DNA of 64,000 nt from positions 62,001 to 126,000 of the forward strand of contig NZ_CP022370.1 of assembly GCF_002220095.1 (NCBI RefSeq), given 5' to 3'. The translations under genes were made by a program, and so were the position numbers. The notes beneath the pieces are model-generated. The model was not told the origin of the DNA. It made no database searches and saw nothing but the letters and a program-made list of their open reading frames with translations. Below are positions 46,948-56,169 of the stretch, one piece after another. The stretch comes from Bosea sp. AS-1. Its GTDB lineage: Bacteria; Pseudomonadota; Alphaproteobacteria; Rhizobiales; Beijerinckiaceae. Numbering within the stretch: the first letter of the stretch is position 1; each line of letters begins with the position of its first letter.

Positions 46948-47883
46948 CTACGGAACCGCAGTTGTTTGAGACGAGGCGATTTCGGCAGCGCCAAGGATCG
47001 CGCCCGGTCCTGCATCCGTAAGCAATTGAACAAGCACCACCAATGCGTCCGCGTCGCGTGCATTAGCGGGGCGGTCTATGAGCAATGGCTCGTTGCCTGC
47101 GAGCTTGAGATCGCCGATCTTTAACGCAAGGCGCGTGGCATTACGGTAGGTCACCGTCTTACCCGAATTTTCACCACTCTCCATCAAGACCGTGACCCGC
47201 CGGCGCACCCAGAATGCCCAAATCTCCGCGCGCGGCTTGGTTTGCGTCATCGCAAGCGAAGGCTTCACGTCAATTGCGATCCGGCTCCCAACATGCCGCA
47301 GTATGACCCCTAGGTCGGGCGCGGCAGAATCAGTTTGTGCCTTCGCGATTGCCGCCAGGATCTTATTTTTGTCGCTTCCGATAACATGGACTTGACCGTT
47401 GATGACGGCCTGTGGGGTATAAACTTGGCGATCGCCCCGGCTCATTCCATAGGCCTTCTGGCGCTTTGTGAAGACCGGCTCGGCTAAAGTGTCCTTCCAG
47501 CCGAGATAGTTCCAGTAGTCGACATTCAGCGAGAGCACGATAAGATTCTGATCGTCCGCAAGCGTGTCCAGCAAGCTGTTGGCAGGCGGTGATACCGAGC
47601 AGCCTTGGCTGCTGAAAAGCTCGATGACGGCAATCGGCTTCACACCTTCCCCTGCGACTACGGGAGCTTGAGCAACGGAAATCAGTGCCGCAGTCATGAC
47701 GAAAGCTACTAGCGCCTTGCGCAGTCTTAAGGCGGGTCTGGAAGGCGATTTCAAGTACTCAGTCGCAAACACAAGTGCCGCGCCTCCGAAGCGTACGGCT
47801 CCGGCTCGAAAACGTCCCGCCACCTGCGGCACATTTTTGTCGTTTTGGTTCAAGCCAGAAATCGCGTCCTGTATGGGTGGCAA
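46948..47883 (-). CDS. DUF1223 secreted thioredoxin-like protein with altered motif
   Basis: The open frame is 311 residues from 47883, but a start further in, near the hydrophobic run ALVAFVMTAALISVAQAP, is more likely for an exported protein. The core matches DUF1223: IAVIELFSSQGCSVSPPAN, LSLNVDYWNYLGWKDTLA, YTPQAVINGQ. The family motif normally reads CSSCPPAD; here it is CSVSPPAN, so one of the two cysteines is gone and redox chemistry is probably lost. Location: periplasm. Confidence 0.85.
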   Translation of the reverse strand: MPPIQDAISGLNQNDKNVPQVAGRFRAGAVRFGGAALVFATEYLKSPSRPALRLRKALVAFVMTAALISVAQAPVVAGEGVKPIAVIELFSSQGCSVSPPANSLLDTLADDQNLIVLSLNVDYWNYLGWKDTLAEPVFTKRQKAYGMSRGDRQVYTPQAVINGQVHVIGSDKNKILAAIAKAQTDSAAPDLGVILRHVGSRIAIDVKPSLAMTQTKPRAEIWAFWVRRRVTVLMESGENSGKTVTYRNATRLALKIGDLKLAGNEPLLIDRPANARDADALVVLVQLLTDAGPGAILGAAEIASSQTTAVP

Positions 47884-48338
47884 ACTGCAGAACTAGGCTG
47901 CCGCCCGCGCACTATAACTCTTGAGCCGGCGAGATTAAGCCAAAATTAGCATCTCTCGGCAGGAGACCTGGGATTGAGGGTAGATCGGTTTCGTTCTCAA
48001 CCGAGCCAAGCTTAGCTCTAGTTTTTGGAGGTATCCTCGCGTTTTCGTGCCAACTTCGAGCGGCGCTTTCGCAGTGGGACGGCATTAAACCCCGTACAGC
48101 GCGCACGTCGCGAAATTTCGCTGTTCTGGCACGGCCATTGCCATGCGAATTCCTGGAAGCCTGAAGAGCCGTTTCATCAGGCTATGCTCACATACGGGTT
48201 TGGAGCACGGTCTGAAGCACATTCGGCAAGATCGATCCGGCCCCGGGCCTCTCAAGCTCTTCGGCGCCACGGAGTGCCCGCTGTTTCAATGTCACCGGCC
48301 ACGCGCGCCGTATTGCGCCGCACAGAGAAGGAGCCGGC
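47884..48338. other. Intergenic stretch without a recognisable gene
   Basis: No supported coding sequence or RNA was found. It probably contains the promoters of the divergent DUF1223 and radical-SAM genes. Confidence 0.5.
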
Positions 48339-49966
48339 ATGCAAACCGCCCGCAATCGGATCTTGATGATCTACCCCGCCTTCAACGCCAACTCCTTCTG
48401 GAACTACAAGGCGACATGCGCGCTCGCCGGAGCTCGCCATCCTGCCGCTCCGCTGGGATTGATCACCGTCGCGGCCCTGCTCCCGACGACATGGGAGGTC
48501 CGGCTCGTCGACCTCAACACCGAGGAGCTTGGTGCAGGCGATCTCGACTGGGCCGATCTCGTCATGACCGGAGGCATGCTGCCGCAGCAGGACGGTGCCC
48601 TGGCGGTCATCGAGATGTGCCGATCGCGCGGCAAGCCCGTCGTGGTCGGCGGGCCTGACGCGACCTCGACGCCGGATATCTACGCCGCCGCCGATTTTCA
48701 GGTACTTGGGGAGGCGGAGGAGATCATGGCCGATTTCGTCGCCGCCTGGACGGGTGGTGCGACGAGCGGCGTCTTTCGCGCCGAAATGGGCAAGACCGAC
48801 GTCACCAAGAGCCCGACGCCGCGTTTCGACCTTCTGACCTTCAAAAACTATCTGCATGTCGGCGTGCAGTTCTCGCGCGGCTGCCCGTTCAATTGCGAGT
48901 TCTGCGACATCATCGAGCTTTACGGACGCGTGCCGCGCACCAAGACCAACGCGCAGGTCATGGCGGAGCTGGATGCCCTGCACGCGCTCGGCTATCGCGG
49001 CCATGTCGATTTCGTCGACGACAACCTGATCGGCAACAAGAAGGCGCTGAGGCAGTTTCTACCGGCTCTCACGGACTGGATGAGGGAGAAGAACTCCCCA
49101 TTCGAGTTCTCGACCGAGGCCTCGATCAATCTTGCCGACGACCCCGCCTTGATGCAGGCGATGAGCGAAGCCAACTTCTTCACGATCTTCGTCGGAATCG
49201 AAAGCCCCGACGCCGATACGCTGGTCTCGGCGCAAAAGAAGCAGAACACCCGCCGCAGCCTGGCGGAGAGCGTTCACAAGATCTACCAGGCGGGGCTCTT
49301 CGTGAACGCCGGTTTCATCCTCGGCTTCGACAGCGAAAAGGGCAGCGTCGCGCGCGGCATGATCGACTGCATCGAGGATACCGCGATCCCGATCTGCATG
49401 GTCGGCCTTCTCTATGCCCTGCCAAATACCCAGCTGACGCGGCGCCTGGACCGTGAAGGCCGCCTCACACTTCCCGATGATGCAGACCATTCGCAAGGGC
49501 TGGGCGACCAATGTACCGCCGGCCTCAACTTCGTGACCAGCCGCCCGCGCCGCGACATTCTGTCGGACTATAAAGCGGTCTTGGAGGCCGTTTATGCGCC
49601 CAGCGCCTTCTTCGGCCGCGTTCGGCGGGTCGGGCGGATGCTCGACTGCACCCATCGCCGGCTGGAACTGCCCCAGTCAATGGAATGGCAGGAGCTGAAA
49701 TCATCCTGGCGCCTGTTCTGGCGGATGACGGTCGCGAAGGGGACGTACGGCGTGAGTTCTGGAAGACCGTGCTCGATTGCCTCGCCAATAATCGTCAAGC
49801 ATTGCCCTATGTGCTGATGATGGTGGCGCTCTACCTGCATCTCGGCCCGTTCTCCCGGCATGTTATCGCCCAGGTGCAACGGCAGATCGACAATCTGGCC
49901 GACGCTCCATCCGCAGCCCTTCCCGGCCGGCTGGAGAGATCGGAGGCCGTTGTGGCTCTGGCGTGA
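48339..49966 (+). pseudogene. B12-binding radical SAM protein (DUF4070 type), frameshifted near the end
   Basis: ATG 48339 follows GAAGGAGCC. Residues ~8-150 are a B12-binding-like domain (ILMIYPAF, VRLVDLN, VVVGGPDAT). The radical SAM core has the 4Fe-4S motif CPFNCEFCDI (CxxxCxxC), and a DUF4070 C-terminal domain follows. Near 49750 the frame shifts: TACGGCGTGAG read as TACGGCCGTGAG restores YGREFWKTVLDCLANN and the last ~75 residues to 49966. Relatives modify hopanoids, lipids or other small molecules using radical SAM chemistry. The break would remove the end of DUF4070. Confidence 0.87.
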
Positions 49967-50034
49967 AAGCAGCTCAAGGGTGAGCCGTCTGTTTGTGAAT
50001 GATCTGAGCCCTTAAAACTGGATCGCTTTGAGCA

Positions 50035-50280
50035 TTGCCTGCAAGGGAAGGACGCAACCAGGGCTACGGTCCACACAAGACGTTGTACAATCGCTTCGTC
50101 CGCTGGAGCCGGTTGGGCGTGTTCGACCGCATCTTCGCCGGGTTGGCGGGCGAAGGGCCGAAACCTGAGCGGATCATCAGCAACGCGACGCATCTGAAAG
50201 CGCATCGAACCGCGGCAAGCCTGTCAAAAAGGGGCTCTTTACCACTGCATCGGGAGCACGAAATACCGCAGCAAACCTGA
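50035..50280 (+). pseudogene. IS5-family transposase fragment
   Basis: The frame reads GYGPHKTLYNRFVRWSRLGV then FDRIFAGLAGEGPKPERI and ATHLKAHRTAASL, the N-terminal domain and first DDE region of IS5/IS1031-like transposases. The catalytic Asp position reads SNATHLKAH instead of IDATHLKAH. The frame ends after the K/G run near 50225 and the remaining DDE motifs are missing. Confidence 0.7.
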
Positions 50281-50404
50281 TGGTGTCGCGGGGCTTCAAA
50301 GCCGCTACGGGCTTCGCTACCAGATGCCGGTGTAGGAGGCATGCGCGCAATACCGTCCGCGCGACGACTCCCGCTATGGCCGCGGCGGGTGTGAGCAGCC
50401 GGCG

Positions 50405-50485
50405 CCGCCGACGAATTAAGAGCGGCGACGATAACAAAGATGCGGATGTACATGATGGTGGTGGCGACGGCGATAGCGCCGCCTA
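50405..50485 (-). pseudogene. Fragment resembling DUF4010/MgtC-family membrane protein
   Basis: About 25 codons (GGAIAVATTIMYIRIFVIV then AALNSS) match the SSTTMYxRILxxVAxLN segment of MgtC/DUF4010 membrane proteins. It is a short isolated remnant. Confidence 0.4.
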
Positions 50486-50613
50486 GAGGCACCTCAGGGA
50501 CAAGGCTCGCTGGAGCCGCCCTGGATGACCGATGTTTATTTGGCAACGACAGCCCGGCCGAGGAACGGCAAACCGCATAAGGGCTGTCGGTTGCATGATT
50601 GCGCCGCCTTTCA

Positions 50614-50639
50614 TATCATCAATAGGAAATATAATGATA
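50614..50639 (+). promoter_or_regulatory. AT-rich dyad and -10 upstream of DsbA-ArsR operon
   Basis: TATCAT (50614-50619) and ATGATA (50634-50639) form an inverted repeat across a -10-like TATAAT (50630-50635). It lies ~25 bp before the first DsbA-like gene. As the operon ends with an ArsR sensor, this is a candidate autoregulatory operator. Confidence 0.45.
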
Positions 50640-50661
50640 ACATAGGAAAGGATCGGCGCTG

Positions 50662-51291
50662 GTGAATGCGGCTGTGATGATTCGCGCTGTGCTTTTCAGC
50701 GTGCTTGCCTTTGGGCCGACAGTTGGCCACAGCCAGCCCGCCGTGGTCGACGCTCCTGCGGGCGACGTCGCTCTCGTCGAGCTCTTCGACTACAATTGCC
50801 CCTACTGCCGGAAAGCAAAGGGCGACATCGATGCCCTGATCAAGGGCGACACGAGGCTGCGCGGTGTACTCAAGGAGTTTCCGGTCCTTGGGCCGGACTC
50901 GGTGGAAGCTAGCCGAGTAGCAGTAGCTGCCAAGCTCCAGCTTCCCCCAGATAAAATGCGAATGTTTCATGACAAGCTGATGGAGACGCGCGGGCGCGCC
51001 AGTGGGGATCAGGCCTTTGCCCTCGCCAAGGAACTCGGGGCCGACGTCGCGAAGCTCCAGAAGGACATACAGGCTGGAGCCATCAGCACGGTCCTCCACG
51101 AGAATGCGGCCCTTGCTGACAAGCTCGGCATCACGGGCACTTCAACCTTCATCTTGAACGAAGACATTATCGCGGGCGCCGGCGGCCTAGAGCCTGCGCC
51201 GAGCCGTCGAGAACACGCGACGCTGCGGCAGAGCAGCGTGCGAGTGATCGAACAAGCTGCCAACGCCCACAGCATCGGAGAACCATCGTGA
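50662..51291 (+). CDS. DsbA-family thiol-disulfide protein, C-terminus probably out of frame
   Basis: GTG 50662 (or ATG 50677) leads a signal peptide and a mature domain with the redox motif ELFDYNCPYCRKAKGD (CPYC) and VTSTF-like cis region (ITGTSTFILNEDI). After AGAGGLEP the frame reads an odd tail. The +1 frame instead gives LRRAVENTRRCGRAACE and a TGA at 51245, the expected family end. Two bases are probably missing near 51193. The core enzyme is unaffected. It pairs with the next DsbA-like gene. Confidence 0.85.
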   Translation: MNAAVMIRAVLFSVLAFGPTVGHSQPAVVDAPAGDVALVELFDYNCPYCRKAKGDIDALIKGDTRLRGVLKEFPVLGPDSVEASRVAVAAKLQLPPDKMRMFHDKLMETRGRASGDQAFALAKELGADVAKLQKDIQAGAISTVLHENAALADKLGITGTSTFILNEDIIAGAGGLEPAPSRREHATLRQSSVRVIEQAANAHSIGEPS

Positions 51292-51920
51292 GAACGCGAC
51301 GTCATTTGGTTGGGCTCATGGCGGCCTGCGTGCTGGCCCCGCTGCCGCACGGCCCCGTTTTCGCACAGAACGCGTCGGTTCAGGAGCTCGGCGAAGTCGG
51401 CCCGCTCGGTGACGTTACACTTGGGCCCGCCGACGCCAAGGTGACGATCATCGAGTACGCTTCCTTGACTTGCTCGCACTGCGCAGCATTCCACAAGGAT
51501 ACGTACCCGGAGCTGAAGAAGCGCTACATCGATACGGGTAAAGTGCGCTTCATCCTGCGCGAATTCCCGCTCGACCCGCTCGCGACCGCGGGCTTTATGC
51601 TGGCGCGATGCGGGGGAGCGGACAAATACTATCCGATCACCGACCTTTTGTTCGACCAGCAAAGGGCTTGGGCATTCTCGGACAAGCCGCTCGAGGCGCT
51701 GCAGGGCATGGTGCGGCAAGCCGGCTTCTCGCAGGAGAAGTTCGAGAGCTGCCTTAAGGACCAAAGGCTCTATGACGCGGTGAACGCGGTTAAACAACGC
51801 GCGGCCGAGAAGTTCAAGGTCAACTCGACGCCGAGGTTTTTCATCAACGGGCAGCGTCATCCAGGCAATCTGACGATCCAGCAGATCGAGAAGGTCATCA
51901 CCCCAATGCTGGGATCGTAG
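51288..51920 (+). CDS. DsbA-family protein, second of pair
   Basis: GTG 51288 follows GGAGAACC. The 210-residue protein has a signal peptide (cleavage near VFAQNA), the motif EYASLTCSHCAAFHKDTYPE (CSHC) and the cis-Pro loop NSTPRFFINGQRH. It belongs to the DsbA/BdbD-like group often paired with a partner oxidase. Here the pair of DsbA-like proteins and a metal-sensing ArsR form a compact set, suggesting thiol repair under cadmium or lead stress. Confidence 0.9.
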   Translation: MRTRRHLVGLMAACVLAPLPHGPVFAQNASVQELGEVGPLGDVTLGPADAKVTIIEYASLTCSHCAAFHKDTYPELKKRYIDTGKVRFILREFPLDPLATAGFMLARCGGADKYYPITDLLFDQQRAWAFSDKPLEALQGMVRQAGFSQEKFESCLKDQRLYDAVNAVKQRAAEKFKVNSTPRFFINGQRHPGNLTIQQIEKVITPMLGS

Positions 51921-51953
51921 GTCAGGAATCCCGCATCCGGACAGCTACCGAGC

Positions 51954-52348
51954 ATGACAGTGATCGTATCAGACACCGCGCGAGTTGGCGAAAGCTCACT
52001 TGGCCAGAGGGGCCCTTGGCTCTGCGCCGGAAGGCCGAGCACATGGCCAAGCTGTGCCGGGGGTTGTCCGACCCGTCGCGGCTCTCGATCCTGGAGGCGC
52101 TGCGCTCCGGCGCGCTCACCGTGTCCGAGATTGTGCAGGCAACAGGCCTCGCTCAGTCTAACGTCTCCAACCATCTGGGATGCCTTTACGATTGCGGCTT
52201 GGTTCGGCGTGGCCAAGAGGGTCGCTTCGTGCGCTATCGACTCAGCGATGCACGTGTCGAGATGCTGCTTCGTCTCTCGGAGGAACTCTTGGCCGACACC
52301 GCACGTGGTGTCCTGGCCTGCACCAAGCTCGGCAGCCGCGACGCATAA
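51954..52348 (+). pseudogene. CmtR-like ArsR-family Cd/Pb sensor, frameshifted near the N-terminus
   Basis: An N-terminal piece from ATG 51954 (MTVIVSDTARVGESSLGQRG) joins the main frame (LALRRKAEHMAKL...) if one base is restored at ~52013. As read, translation could still start at TTG 52016 or ATG 52043 and make the whole winged helix. The metal site is striking: CLYDCGLV (Cys-x3-Cys) in the recognition region and a C-terminal Cys in VLACTKL, the three-cysteine pattern of CmtR-type Cd/Pb sensors. It probably represses the DsbA operon ahead of it. No ATPase lies next to it. Confidence 0.85.
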
Positions 52349-53145
52349 CGTCTATGTTTAGGGAGAGTCTCGGATGCAAGCCGGCCCTTGAGCTCGTGCC
52401 CCTTTTCGGGTGCCACGGCGCTCGCACCGGGCTGCGAGGGGCGCGGTTGCGCTCTCAAGGCCCTCGTTGGCTCGTCAACCGGCCCTTATCAGCGTCCGGG
52501 ATCATTGTTGCGGCGGTGGTCGGCTCTGCTCGAGCGCTTGACGGATTTCGTGGCCTGGCCGGCTTGGCTTGCTGCGGTTGTCCTCGGTGGTCAGCTATGG
52601 CCGGGGCAGCTGCCCGACGAAGCGGGCAAGGTGCAATCGACTGAGTCCACGATCGGCCCCTGCGCGCTGCAGGACTTCAATCTACTACGCCGCCCGCTAC
52701 GGCTTCCGGCCGTCGAAGGTCGCCTACCTGGCTTTGAACGCTTGGAAGGATGTGGAAGAGGGGACCGAGCCGCTGAACACCCTGAGAGCGCGCGGAGGGC
52801 TTACGATTTCGCCACCATCAACCGCTGGCTTCAGGTGTTCGTGGTCCGGTTTTTCGCCACGAGCCAGTTCACGCGGCCGGCCATGCCGAATGGCCCCCAG
52901 GATTCTTCAGGCGGTTCGCTGTCACCCCGAGGTGACTGCCGCGCACCATCTGATTCCGTCTGCTCGAGTGTGGCTCGAGGAGTTCGAACGCGAGGTGCCG
53001 GCCGGCGTAGAATCTGTACCCCCTGACCGGATTGTCGCGCATATCGGGGGGAAACCATGGCTACTCGATCTCCTGTCGGCACCACCGCCTGGACGCTCCG
53101 CAGCCCATTTGCGAAATGGTAACCCAGACCCGGGAGTATGATGTC
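52349..53145. other. Decayed stretch containing nadE remnant
   Basis: The left third has no recognisable gene. From about 52661 to 53005 it reads as a multiply frameshifted NAD synthetase end. The last ~130 bp before 53146 are non-coding. Confidence 0.5.
52661..53005 (+). pseudogene. nadE: C-terminal remnant of glutamine-dependent NAD synthetase
   Basis: Reading across at least three frames gives CALQDFN, YYAARYGFRPSKVAYLALNA, PESARRAYDFATINRWLQVF, VVRFFATSQFTRPAMPNGP, GGSLSPRGDCRAPSD and VWLEEFEREVP. These match the C-terminal segment of large NadE proteins (SQFKRSAMPNGPK, SLSPRGDWRAPSD). The catalytic domains are missing, so this is debris, presumably from a lost chromosomal copy. Confidence 0.72.
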
Positions 53146-53661
53146 ATGAGATGGTCTCAGCGTTTCGTTGGATCTGGTGACCCGCGCCGAGAGGCGTGTA
53201 GCGGTCTTTCGCGACGCCAACTCGCCCTTGGTGTCTTCGCTTGCGCACTCGTGCCTCGCACAGTAGCTGGGAGGTCGGTCTCGCCTGGTGCACCGCCGGT
53301 ACTCGACCTGGAGAATCTCTATGCCGGCGCGATCGGCCGCACCCGGTTTGCACCCGAGGTCGAGGCACTTGCCGGGCAGGTCGTCGCGGTCGATGGCTAT
53401 TTTCTTCCCCACCTGCGCCCCGGCGCTGGGTTTACGTGCATCGCGGGGACACCCGCCATCACGTGCCCACACTGCCGCGAGAACATGTTCACAATCCCTT
53501 GGGACATGGTCGTGTGGTATCCCTCGGAGGATGACAGACCGATCGTAACCGAGGAACCGGGCCGTGCTGTCGGGGAATTGGAGCTCGGCGCCCGCCGGGA
53601 TCCGCGGACCGGCTTCGTGTCTGTCATACGGCTGAGAGGTCGTCCAGCACCTACGTCCTAG
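53146..53661 (+). CDS. Hypothetical exported protein with CPHC motif
   Basis: ATG 53146 gives 171 residues with a Tat-like start (LSRRQLALGVFACALVPRT) and a mature domain reading LAGQVVAVDGYFLPHLRPGA, TCIAGTPAITCPHCRENMFT and VIRLRGRPAP. The layout is reminiscent of DUF3299-type periplasmic proteins with a beta-rich fold, but I cannot assign it firmly. Its 3' end overlaps that of the convergent Sel1 gene by 4 bp. Confidence 0.65.
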   Translation: MRWSQRFVGSGDPRREACSGLSRRQLALGVFACALVPRTVAGRSVSPGAPPVLDLENLYAGAIGRTRFAPEVEALAGQVVAVDGYFLPHLRPGAGFTCIAGTPAITCPHCRENMFTIPWDMVVWYPSEDDRPIVTEEPGRAVGELELGARRDPRTGFVSVIRLRGRPAPTS

Positions 53662-54461
53662 CGGCGCGGCCGAACGGGGCGCCACGCCTTCACGCGCGCG
53701 ACCGCGTCTTCGACATCCCCCGGCGACATGCGTTGTTCGAGCGGGCCAATGGCCTCATCAGCCATCAGCATGATCGAGTCGTCGCCAAGCGCACGGGCAA
53801 TCGTCAGCCATTTGTAGGCTTCCGCATCGTCCTGAAGCACGCCATCGCCGGCGGCGAAAAGCCCACCGAGATGGAACGCGGCGGACGCATTGCCCTGTCC
53901 CGCTGCGGAGAACAGAAAGCGTATGGCGCGGTCCCGGTCCTTCGGTCGTCCTGCGCCATACAAATAGGCTGTAGCGACAACATTCTGGGCCTGTGCATGC
54001 CCGAGCACAGCGGCTCGCTCGTACCAGTCCAGCGCCATACCTTGGTCGCGCGCCACTCCGTCGCCGCTCTCATGCAGCAGCGCGAGATTGTACATTGCCT
54101 TGGGCTCACCAAGCTCCGCCGCCTGGCGAAGTAACGAAAGAGCCCTGGCCGTGTCCTTTGGGAAGTCATCAGTGCCTGAGGCAAGGAGGCGCCCGAGGTT
54201 ATTCATTGCCTCGGCGCTGCCCGCAGCAGCGGCCTGCTCGTACCAGAACGCGGCCCTTCTCGTGTCCCGGCGAGCGGCGCCATCCTCACGTTCGGCCAGG
54301 AGACCACAATGTAGCGCCTGTGCCGGCGGCAGGTGTGCCGCGGCGCAAGGCTCGGTCGCCGGTTCGGCGCAGGCCGTCGTGACGCTTACCAGGAAGAAGA
54401 TCCCCATTGAGATGGAGGCTCGATCCCTGGGCGCTCGCAGCTGCCATTGTGCTAGTCGCAT
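53658..54461 (-). CDS. Sel1-repeat (TPR-like) exported protein
   Basis: The 267-residue protein has a signal peptide and about four Sel1 repeats (AMNNLGRLLASGTDDFPKDT, AMYNLALLHESGDGVARDQ, AQNVVATAYLYGAGRPKDRD, AAFHLGGLFAAGDGVLQDD). These form helical solenoids that mediate protein contacts in signalling and secretion. The start could be 54461 or Met-19. The function is otherwise unknown. Confidence 0.88.
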   Translation of the reverse strand: MRLAQWQLRAPRDRASISMGIFFLVSVTTACAEPATEPCAAAHLPPAQALHCGLLAEREDGAARRDTRRAAFWYEQAAAAGSAEAMNNLGRLLASGTDDFPKDTARALSLLRQAAELGEPKAMYNLALLHESGDGVARDQGMALDWYERAAVLGHAQAQNVVATAYLYGAGRPKDRDRAIRFLFSAAGQGNASAAFHLGGLFAAGDGVLQDDAEAYKWLTIARALGDDSIMLMADEAIGPLEQRMSPGDVEDAVARVKAWRPVRPRR

Positions 54462-54628
54462 GGCTGTCCCTTAGGCGTCAAGGCGGCAAAGGTGGAACTG
54501 TTCGATTTCGTCGGGATCGGCAGCCAGGTCAAAGGAACCAGCCGAGCCGCCCGTCTCGAACTTCAGCCGCCTGGCCATGAGTGCGACGCATGACAACCTG
54601 CGGACCTTCCGCCAAACGCTTTTAGTCG

Positions 54629-54802
54629 ATGAAGAGGTATCTTAGCACGCGGTACGGATTAACATCCGCCCAGTACCGCTACAAATGGAACTTGCCGGCT
54701 CATTATCCGATGGTCGCCCCGAGCTATGCCAAGGCCCGTTCCCAGCTCGCCAGGAGCCAGGGGCCTGCTGCGGCGAAATCGCCCGCGCAAGCCCACGGCT
54801 GA
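54629..54802 (+). pseudogene. C-terminal fragment of a MucR/Ros regulator
   Basis: A 57-codon frame from ATG 54629 reads KRYLSTRYGLTSAQYRYKWN then LPAHYPMVAPSYAKARSQLA, the second half of a MucR zinc finger and its C-terminal region. The first half, with the metal cysteines and the N-terminal domain, is absent. It is related to but different from the intact MucR at 18986. Confidence 0.75.
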
Positions 54803-54840
54803 AATCAAGCCAGCGCCTTTTAAACCTCGAAGTCGATCCA

Positions 54841-55303
54841 AAGCGAAATCCGGTTGAGCGACTTTGCAGCCCTTGCGGGCGCGCTTTCCTGCGCGACGAG
54901 TTCGCGCGCAGGCGCATCCTGACCTGCATGGAGGCGGTCGCTTACCGGGACCGGCGTCAGGTCGACGCGCCGGCCTCGTGCTGGTGCAGCAACGGCCGGG
55001 TCGGCGAAGGGCGTGATGTTCATGACCATCGAGGACGAGACCAGCGTCGCCAAAATCCGCGGCTACGTCCAGGCCGAGGGGGAGGTCGTGCATGTGATCG
55101 CGCGCCATCTCTTCGACCTTTCGGCGAAGTTCGCGAGCGTTGGATCGCGGGGCTCGGCTTTCCCGCAGCCGCACGGCCGCGGCGACGAGTCCCATCATGG
55201 CTCGCCGACGGCTGATCCGCGCGGCATGCCGAAGGCGCGGAATGTGGTCGATCCCTATGGTCATATCCATGAGATCAGGGTGAGAACACGGGATTTCCGG
55301 TAA
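54841..55303 (+). pseudogene. dnaE2: C-terminal remnant of error-prone DNA polymerase DnaE2
   Basis: Across frames the strand reads RLSDFAALAGAL, RDEFARRRILTCMEAVAYRD, then SAKGVMFMTIEDETSVA and EGEVVHVIARHLFDLSA, AFPQPHGRGDESHHGSP, DPRGMPK and IHEIRVRTRDFR with a stop at 55303. This is the OB-fold and tail of DnaE2, the damage-inducible polymerase of the ImuAB-DnaE2 set. An internal deletion removed part of the OB fold. Frameshifts and the lost polymerase core mean it is non-functional. Confidence 0.8.
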
Positions 55304-55554
55304 CGGGGCCATTTCGAAACACCCCTTCCCACTAGACATCGCTGACCGGGTGTAAGGCGTTACTCGTTTATCCGCATCGTCCTTAGTCCGGATTGAACGA
55401 TGCATCTTTCTTTTTTCTTTAGGAGACGCTCTTGTCGTAACCCCTACGGTCACCTATGTCCACTTGGAGGCGTCAAGTATGTCCGTTTGCTGGATGTTGC
55501 GGATTGCCGTAACTGCCTGCATCTGTTGGTTCAACAGCCAACCGGAGATTTAGC

Positions 55555-56076
55555 ATGACTACCGAAACCGAACAACCGCCGGCCGAAGAGAGCTCCGCGC
55601 CGGCTGCGAAAGCATCAAAGAAAGCTTCGGCTGAAAAATGGGGCCAGGCGGTGATGGACCTAGGCTTCTGCGTTGTGCCGTCTCTGCTGTTGCGCGCCCA
55701 GCGTCGGCTGAACCTGAATCCGACCCAACTCGCGGTGCTGCTGCAGCTCTGCGACTTCTGGTGGGACAAGGAGCGCAAGCCGTTTCCCAGCAAGGAGACC
55801 CTGTCACAGCGCCTGAGCCTGAGCGAGCGCCAGATCCAGCGCTACATCGCCGAGCTGGAGCGTGAGGGGCTCGTTCAGCGGATCGAGCGGCGCGCCAGCA
55901 ACGGTGGCAAGCTCAGCAACACCTACGATCTGACCGGTCTCGTGAAGAAGCTGCAGGCGCTCGAGCCGGATTTTCGCGAGGCGGAGGAGACCGCCCGTGC
56001 GGCGCGCAAGGCCGTTGCCAAGCGCGGCTACAGGTCGCCGAAATCCCCCGTTGCCTCGAAGGAGGCTGCGGCGTGA
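55555..56076 (+). CDS. Helix-turn-helix protein (replication/plasmid-type winged helix)
   Basis: The 173-residue protein has an Ala/Glu-rich N-terminal tail, then LNPTQLAVLLQLCDFWWDKE, PFPSKETLSQRLSLSERQIQ and ELEREGLVQRIERRASNGGK, a winged-helix domain like those in plasmid replication initiators and element-borne regulators. A Lys/Arg-rich coil ends the protein. It precedes the defence-like pair and the mobile-element core on the same strand, so it may regulate either. Confidence 0.75.
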   Translation: MTTETEQPPAEESSAPAAKASKKASAEKWGQAVMDLGFCVVPSLLLRAQRRLNLNPTQLAVLLQLCDFWWDKERKPFPSKETLSQRLSLSERQIQRYIAELEREGLVQRIERRASNGGKLSNTYDLTGLVKKLQALEPDFREAEETARAARKAVAKRGYRSPKSPVASKEAAA

Positions 56077-56169
56077 CACAGAGTTTACGGGAGAAAAGCG
56101 CCGTAGAAACAGCTGAGCCCCGGGCGCATGCCAATGGCAGAGGCGGATCCAGGGCTTACGGAGAACAAT

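Larger units (their letters stand above)
49967..50661. other. Transposon debris region
   Basis: It holds an IS5-family fragment (50035-50280, plus), a DUF4010/MgtC-like fragment (about 50405-50485, minus) and an AT-rich promoter-like end. Nothing else was recognised. Confidence 0.5.
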
